9,900 nt of DNA from Planctomycetota bacterium (lineage in GTDB: Bacteria > Planctomycetota > Planctomycetia > Planctomycetales > Planctomycetaceae). Position 1 is the stretch's first letter, and every line of letters begins with the position of its first letter. A program made the translations under genes and the position numbers. Shown here piece by piece: positions 5,773 through 9,900 of the stretch. Location of the stretch: positions 1-9,900 of the forward strand of contig JAQBZS010000183.1 in assembly GCA_027622115.1 (NCBI GenBank). Reading direction: 5' to 3'. Below the pieces are notes generated by a model that was not told the origin of the DNA, made no database searches, and was given only the letters and a program-made list of their open reading frames with translations.

Positions 5773-7197
5773 ATGATCACAATGCTCGGCAGTACGCGCG
5801 TTTGTTGTGACGGTTTGAATCGGCGCGAGACTCTACGAGCCGGTGGGTTGGCCATGTTGGGCGGCCTGTTCGGCTTGCCCGAGCGCATCGCTTCGGCCGC
5901 CGCCGAAAATCGAAACCAACGGGCCGGAAAGGCCAAAAGTGTGATCGTCCTGTATTTGCTGGGCGGAGCCCCCACGCAGGACATGTTCGACTTAAAGCCG
6001 CACGCTCCCAGCGGCATTCGCGGCGAGTTCAATCCGATCTCGTCGAACGCCCCCGGCATCGAGGTCTGCGAACTCCTACCCCAACACGCCAAGTGGATGA
6101 ACAAGGCCGCCATCGTTCGCACGGTGAATCACAAGGGCGGCTGTCATAACCCCATGCCCAGTCTCACCGGCTATCCGGAACCGCTGCCGTCCATCGGCGT
6201 GGTCCAGGACAACCTGCCGCCGAGCATGGGGTCGGTGTGTGAGTACCTCAATTCCGAGGACGGCGGATTCCCCGACTACGTCCACTTGCCGTGCATGCTG
6301 GGTTGGGGTCAACACATTCGTCGTGCGGGACCGTACGCCGGGTTCCTCGGTCGTCAATACGATCCGCTGTTTACCGAATGCCAACCGACATCCGTCAAGC
6401 CGTCGCCGGATCCCTATCACCCGCAGGTCGTGCTTGGCACTCCGCAGTTGCCGAACGCCAAGTTGCCGGCCGGAGTCACGCTGGATCGGCTCAACAAACG
6501 ACAGAAACTTGTGCAGCAATTCGATGACGCCTTGCGAAGTCCGGGCAGTGAGTTCGAGCGAGTTCAGGACGGAGCGTTGTCGCTGTTGACATCGAATCGA
6601 ATCCGGAACGCGTTCGACGTGGAGAATGTCGATGCCAAGCTCCGCGACAAATACGGACGGACGCTGTTCGGTTCCAGTGCCCTGGTTGCGAGAAAGCTGG
6701 TGGAAGAAGGAGTGCGGTTCGTGAATGTGACGTGGGACATTTTCTGGACTCGGCCGGGCAAACTGGACGGCGCCGGATGGGACACCCACAGCCGCAACTT
6801 CGGCATCTGCAAGGAAACGCTGTTACCGAATTACGACCACACATTCGCGGGCTTGATGGACGACTTATCGGAACGCGGCATGCTGGACGAAACTCTGGTC
6901 GTGGTGATGAGCGACATGGGTCGCACGCCGAAGATCAACAAGAACGCCGGCCGAGACCATTGGACGTTCTGCTATTCGGTGATGTTCGCGGGGGCTGGAA
7001 TTCGCGGCGGCACAATTTACGGAGCGTCGGACGGCGAGGCCGCTTATGTGAAGGACAAGCCGGTCAGTCCCGCCGATATTTGCGCGACGATCTACCAGTG
7101 TCTCGGCATCGACCCGGACCTGCAAATTCCGGACTCCGCCGGTCAACCCGTTCGCATCCGCATGGGCGGTCGAGTGATCGACGAGATTCTCAGTTGA
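5773..7197 (+). CDS. DUF1501 family protein with Tat signal
   Basis: The 474-residue product belongs to the DUF1501 family, related in fold to alkaline phosphatases and sulfatases and greatly expanded in planctomycetes; its reaction is not established. The N-terminus has a twin-arginine motif in GLNRRETLRAGG (R17, R18), then a hydrophobic stretch and a likely cleavage site near SAAA (41-44), so it is predicted to be exported folded by Tat. Family landmarks follow: LLGGAPTQDMFDLKPHAP (62-79), HKGGCHNPMPSLTGYPEP (120-137), GWDTHSRNF (335-343), SDMGRTP (380-386), GRDHW (393-397) and the closing LGIDP (444-448). The Asp and His residues in these motifs are candidate metal ligands by analogy with the alkaline phosphatase superfamily. 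Here the usual EFGRTP reads SDMGRTP. Many planctomycete homologues sit beside a DUF1549/DUF1553 cytochrome-type partner, but none is adjacent here. The substrate is unknown. Confidence 0.9.
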   Translation: MITMLGSTRVCCDGLNRRETLRAGGLAMLGGLFGLPERIASAAAENRNQRAGKAKSVIVLYLLGGAPTQDMFDLKPHAPSGIRGEFNPISSNAPGIEVCELLPQHAKWMNKAAIVRTVNHKGGCHNPMPSLTGYPEPLPSIGVVQDNLPPSMGSVCEYLNSEDGGFPDYVHLPCMLGWGQHIRRAGPYAGFLGRQYDPLFTECQPTSVKPSPDPYHPQVVLGTPQLPNAKLPAGVTLDRLNKRQKLVQQFDDALRSPGSEFERVQDGALSLLTSNRIRNAFDVENVDAKLRDKYGRTLFGSSALVARKLVEEGVRFVNVTWDIFWTRPGKLDGAGWDTHSRNFGICKETLLPNYDHTFAGLMDDLSERGMLDETLVVVMSDMGRTPKINKNAGRDHWTFCYSVMFAGAGIRGGTIYGASDGEAAYVKDKPVSPADICATIYQCLGIDPDLQIPDSAGQPVRIRMGGRVIDEILS

Positions 7198-7210
7198 TCC
7201 GAATTCGAAC

Positions 7211-7223
7211 TTGGCCCGGCCAA
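7211..7223. other. Short palindrome downstream of the DUF1501 gene
   Basis: TTGGCC-C-GGCCAA is a near-perfect palindrome 13 bases after the DUF1501 stop codon. With a one-base centre it is a better candidate for a dimeric protein-binding site than for an RNA hairpin, and no T-run follows. It lies in the 122-bp gap before the GIY-YIG gene, which holds nothing else of note. Confidence 0.35.
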
Positions 7224-7319
7224 TGGCCACAACCGAAACTGAAAGCCGGAACGTATCGAGATCGTGAAGGTCTCAGGTTTCCCCACGAAACGACGCATAA
7301 CGTGGATGAATTGGGGAAT

Positions 7320-7652
7320 ATGACCCATCTTGAATTCTGCTGCTTCGAGGTTGAAGCCAAGGCAAAGGATTTCGCCATATTGCAACTGAAGAACCAACCG
7401 GCCGGAGCGTGGTCCGTCTACATCGTTCGATGTGCTGACGGTTCGCTTTACACTGGCGTTGCAAAGGACGTGGAACGGCGGCTCGGCCAGCACAACGCCG
7501 GGACGGCAGCACGCTACACTCGCAGTCGTCTGCCGGTCGCACTCGAATATCAGGAAGCTCAGCCAAGCCAGAGTGCCGCGTTGAAACGGGAGCTGGCGAT
7601 CAAAGCATTTTCACGGAAGGCGAAAGAGGCACTGATTCAGTCGGTGAATTGA
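7320..7652 (+). CDS. GIY-YIG domain protein, UPF0213/YhbQ-like
   Basis: This 110-residue protein has a single GIY-YIG nuclease domain. The two strands of the motif read WSVYIVRCADGSLYTGVA (residues 31-48), so GIY appears as VYI and YIG as YTG. The conserved Arg follows in VERRLGQHNAG (R53/R54), and the catalytic Glu is probably E91 in LKRELAIKAFSR. This layout matches the small stand-alone UPF0213/YhbQ group, whose biological role is poorly defined and for which nuclease activity on structured DNA has been proposed. Residues 1-30 precede the usual domain start, so translation might instead begin at the TTG at 7380 (90 residues) or at the GTG at 7302. The ATG was chosen because GGGGA lies just upstream. 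It follows the DUF1501 gene by 122 bp on the same strand, with no evident functional link. Confidence 0.82.
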   Translation: MTHLEFCCFEVEAKAKDFAILQLKNQPAGAWSVYIVRCADGSLYTGVAKDVERRLGQHNAGTAARYTRSRLPVALEYQEAQPSQSAALKRELAIKAFSRKAKEALIQSVN

Positions 7653-7940
7653 CCGCTTCGGGCAGACAACGCTATCCACCGAATCGATGGGGCATTTTTC
7701 GCGCGGTCGTCAGCCAGAAATGTGCCGACTCCGTCCGTGAACGATCGGTTGCATCGCGGCGGCTCATTTCGGATCCAAACTATGAGACTTCTGATTCGTT
7801 CGCCGGTGATCGTCAGCGGCAGGTCGGTAACTGCAATTCGGCGCTGATTGCTACAATTCTCACGCTGGCTGTACGTTTCGCAAGTTCGGTCGGCGGTTGT
7901 ATCGACGCCAAAAGTCGGTCATTTGGGACGGGAGAATCCG
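7653..7940 (+). promoter_or_regulatory. 288-bp gap upstream of the haem lipoprotein gene
   Basis: No gene is supported here. An open frame (7649-8026) runs through it but has poor composition and overlaps the lipoprotein. A TACAAT hexamer at 7852-7857 is a good -10-like match 84 bases before the ATG, but no convincing -35 element stands at the right distance. The Shine-Dalgarno sequence GGGAG (7930-7934) lies 6 bases before the ATG at 7941 and decides that start over the TTG at 7848. Confidence 0.4.
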
Positions 7941-9692
7941 ATGAACGTCAGACTGCTTTGTTGGTTTTGTGCTTCGTTGTGCTTGGCATCGTGCGCGGAA
8001 ACCGACTCGGACGTCGGCGTGGTTGATCAATCGGAGTCGAATAGGCCTGGGAATTCAGACGCGGATTCGCATGCGAACCATTCCGGCCACGTCGCCAACG
8101 GCGCTCATGTCGAAGGAAACGCGTCGAGCCCAACTCAACCACCGCATGGTAATCATGCGGATTCGACACACAACGGTGCGGTGAATCAGCATGGTGGTGG
8201 ACATGTCACTGCCGAAAAGTCCGGCAGCGCGGACAAGCACAAGCACTCGAAGCACAAGCCGACACACGGGCATTCGCCAAACGAGGGTCCGATCGCGGGT
8301 GCTGGGCACAATGATCACGGCGGCCACGATGCAGCGAAGGACAATGCGAAGTCCAAGTCGCATCAACCCACGAGCAATCACGGCAAGGCCGGTCAAAGCT
8401 CGCACCATCAGCATGCGGCCTCAAACCCACACGAGGCAGCGAGTGAGTTCGTAACGACCGACGACGCCACGATCGCCAAAACCATCGCGTCCGCGGTGGA
8501 CGACGAATTGTCGAATCAGGAGCCCACGGAAATCTTCACCAGCCGCATTTTGCCGATTGCACAGGCGGAGCGTTCGTCGAGTTGCACCGAATGCCATTTC
8601 AGCGGCGTCGAATTGCGGGACTTCATTCTGAACGACCAACACAAGACGTTTGCTTCGCTCAAGGCCGGCGGGTTGATTGATGTCGAACAGCCGGATAAGT
8701 CCAAGTTACTGCGGTTCATCGCTCGCAAGCCCACGAAAACCGATGCCTTGAAGGACAAGGTACGCCAACAAGAGTTGATCGCCTTTCGTGCTTGGATTCA
8801 CGCGGCGGTCAAGGATCCGGCGATGTTGAAAGCCACTTCCGATGTGGACCTCGGCACGAAAGTCCCTCCGGAAGTCATCCGCCACGCTCGCACCGACCGA
8901 GTTCTCTCGTCGTTTCTCGATAACATTTGGTCCGAGATGGGCCGCTGCATCAGTTGTCACTCGCCGGAACGCAACCGCAACAAGATCGGCCGCAATGGAT
9001 TCACGAAGGACGATGTGGACGCGATTTCCTGGATCGTTCCGCGAGACCCTGCCGGCACGTTGCAGAAGCTGGTCGACAGCGGCAACATCGACTTCGACGA
9101 TCCCGCCAACAGCCCGGTGTTGACCAAACCCGCCGGACTTTCGGAACACAAAGGGGGGCCGAAGTTTTTCCCAGGCAGCCCGACCTATCGCAACTTCTTG
9201 GCGTTTCTCACGGACTTCGCGGCCATCAGCAATCACAAGTATCGCAAGGCAGCCGATTTACCCGCCGCCCCCAAAGAGATGCTTCTCGCCGGAAAGCAGC
9301 AACTGCGAATCGTTCGGATCCCTCCCGAATTCAGCGGCAAGGCGTTGCAGGTCAACTTGTTTCGGCGACTCGGCGACACCGGCAAATGGTCCGAGCATCG
9401 CTGGGCGACCGTGTTTAGTCGGGTCAACGGCAAGCAGCATGTGTGGCAGAATCCCGTACTGCTCGCGGCACCGACGGGATCAAAACTGGCGGACGAACTG
9501 CGGCGTCTTGAATTGCTGCCCGCTGGATCGTATCTCGGGAAAATCTACATCGACCGAGACGGCAAGACGGAAAAAGACCCGACGTACGAACTTGGCGAAA
9601 GCGATTATGCGGGACAGTTCGAAATCAGCGGCGAATGGAAGCCGGGCTACCAGCCGCCTAAGATCGTCGGATTCCCGCAACTGCGTGACTGA
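7941..9692 (+). CDS. His-rich lipoprotein with two CXXCH haem motifs
   Basis: The 583-residue product starts with a lipoprotein signal peptide whose lipobox LASC puts the lipidated cysteine at C18. The +2 residue is Ala, so no inner-membrane retention Asp is present. Residues 44-164 form a low-complexity linker with 23 histidines among Asn, Gly, Ser, Ala and Lys, likely to bind transition metals. Two c-type haem sites follow: SCTECH (C215, C218, H219) and RCISCH (C336, C339, H340). The second lies in a module resembling planctomycete cytochrome domains, ending with PVLTKPAG and GGPKFFPGSPTYRNF. The last 120 residues look beta-rich with no recognised domain. The likely role is electron transfer or redox sensing at the periplasmic or outer-membrane surface, with metal buffering by the linker; this is inference. 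It is probably a single-gene unit. Haem attachment would need a cytochrome c maturation system encoded elsewhere. Confidence 0.82.
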   Translation: MNVRLLCWFCASLCLASCAETDSDVGVVDQSESNRPGNSDADSHANHSGHVANGAHVEGNASSPTQPPHGNHADSTHNGAVNQHGGGHVTAEKSGSADKHKHSKHKPTHGHSPNEGPIAGAGHNDHGGHDAAKDNAKSKSHQPTSNHGKAGQSSHHQHAASNPHEAASEFVTTDDATIAKTIASAVDDELSNQEPTEIFTSRILPIAQAERSSSCTECHFSGVELRDFILNDQHKTFASLKAGGLIDVEQPDKSKLLRFIARKPTKTDALKDKVRQQELIAFRAWIHAAVKDPAMLKATSDVDLGTKVPPEVIRHARTDRVLSSFLDNIWSEMGRCISCHSPERNRNKIGRNGFTKDDVDAISWIVPRDPAGTLQKLVDSGNIDFDDPANSPVLTKPAGLSEHKGGPKFFPGSPTYRNFLAFLTDFAAISNHKYRKAADLPAAPKEMLLAGKQQLRIVRIPPEFSGKALQVNLFRRLGDTGKWSEHRWATVFSRVNGKQHVWQNPVLLAAPTGSKLADELRRLELLPAGSYLGKIYIDRDGKTEKDPTYELGESDYAGQFEISGEWKPGYQPPKIVGFPQLRD

Positions 9693-9702
9693 ACAAGTCT
9701 TG

Positions 9703-9728
9703 CCGGTCGTTTCGACCAGCTCAATCGG
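9703..9728. repeat. REP-like palindromic sequence
   Basis: Eleven bases after the lipoprotein stop codon lies GGTCG-TTT-CGACC (9705-9717), a tight 5-bp hairpin, followed by AGCTCAATCGG. The whole resembles the interspersed palindromic motif GTTTCGACAAGCTCAACC that I recall from several bacterial genomes. The resemblance is from memory. No T-run follows, so a classical terminator is not supported, although the hairpin could still affect the 3' end of the transcript. Confidence 0.4.
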
Positions 9729-9798
9729 TTTGGCTCTTGGATGAGTGGGATCGCCGAACAAAGGACACTTGCAAGAACAATTTACCGTTATTCCGTAT

Positions 9799-9817
9799 CG
9801 GCGGCATCTTGCCGCCG
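9799..9817. repeat. GC-rich hairpin CGGCGGCA-TCT-TGCCGCCG
   Basis: A perfect 8-bp stem (9799-9806 with 9810-9817) encloses a 3-base loop, 107 bases past the lipoprotein stop. No poly-T tract follows on either strand. It could act as a transcript-end structure or be one copy of a dispersed palindrome. The rest of 9693-9900 shows no supported gene; GCGAATTGA occurs twice there (9857-9865 and 9884-9892). Confidence 0.6.
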
Positions 9818-9900
9818 CAGATTTCGGTGACAAGATCTCGCCGATGCGGGAAGGTGGCGAATTGAAATCCTCTCAAGAAACACGCGAATTGAGGACTTGG

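Noticed and set aside
7848..7940. N-terminal extension of the haem lipoprotein from a TTG
   Set aside because: It would bury the lipoprotein signal peptide; GGGAG stands 6 bases before the ATG at 7941.
9857..9892. GCGAATTGA direct repeat near the window end as an operator pair
   Set aside because: A 9-base repeat spaced 27 bases apart with no gene start visible before the window ends is too weak to interpret.

Overview
The window looks like chromosomal DNA from a planctomycete (phylum Planctomycetota), probably a Pirellulales/Planctomycetales-type genome. The evidence is a DUF1501 protein with a twin-arginine signal, a diheme c-type-cytochrome-like lipoprotein of planctomycete style, GC-rich but not extreme codon use, long antisense open frames, and large intergenic gaps full of hairpins. 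No rRNA, tRNA, CRISPR array, integrase or transposase is visible.

Layout. Positions 1-95 hold the probable 3' end of a gene that continues to the left. Four bases later a GT4-type glycosyltransferase starts (100-1395, +). A 549-bp gap between convergent genes follows (1396-1944). It contains a heptamer/hexamer tandem repeat, an 11-bp inverted repeat that encloses further hairpins (a candidate structured RNA or mobile repeat unit), and a second hairpin block. On the minus strand, a DEDDy 3'-5' exonuclease of the PolB-exo2 type (5509-4427) overlaps a Ski2-like DExH helicase (4437-1945), forming a translationally coupled nuclease-helicase pair. A 263-bp divergent control region separates this pair from the DUF1501 gene (5773-7197, +). 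Next come a small GIY-YIG (UPF0213/YhbQ-like) protein (7320-7652, +) and, after a 288-bp gap, a lipoprotein with a histidine-rich linker and two CXXCH haem motifs (7941-9692, +). The last 208 bases hold two hairpins and no convincing gene.

How the genes may work together. The helicase and exonuclease almost certainly act in one process, such as unwinding a nucleic acid and trimming its 3' end. Whether the substrate is RNA or DNA cannot be read from the sequence. The DUF1501 protein and the haem lipoprotein are both predicted to be exported and belong to families that planctomycetes expand greatly, but they are 743 bp apart with a GIY-YIG gene between them, so a shared operon is doubtful. The glycosyltransferase probably belongs to a surface-polysaccharide locus that extends left of the window.

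The best candidates for something undescribed are the exonuclease-helicase pair, the structured convergent intergenic region at 1413-1874, and the His-rich diheme lipoprotein. No known defence system or classical mobile element could be supported.
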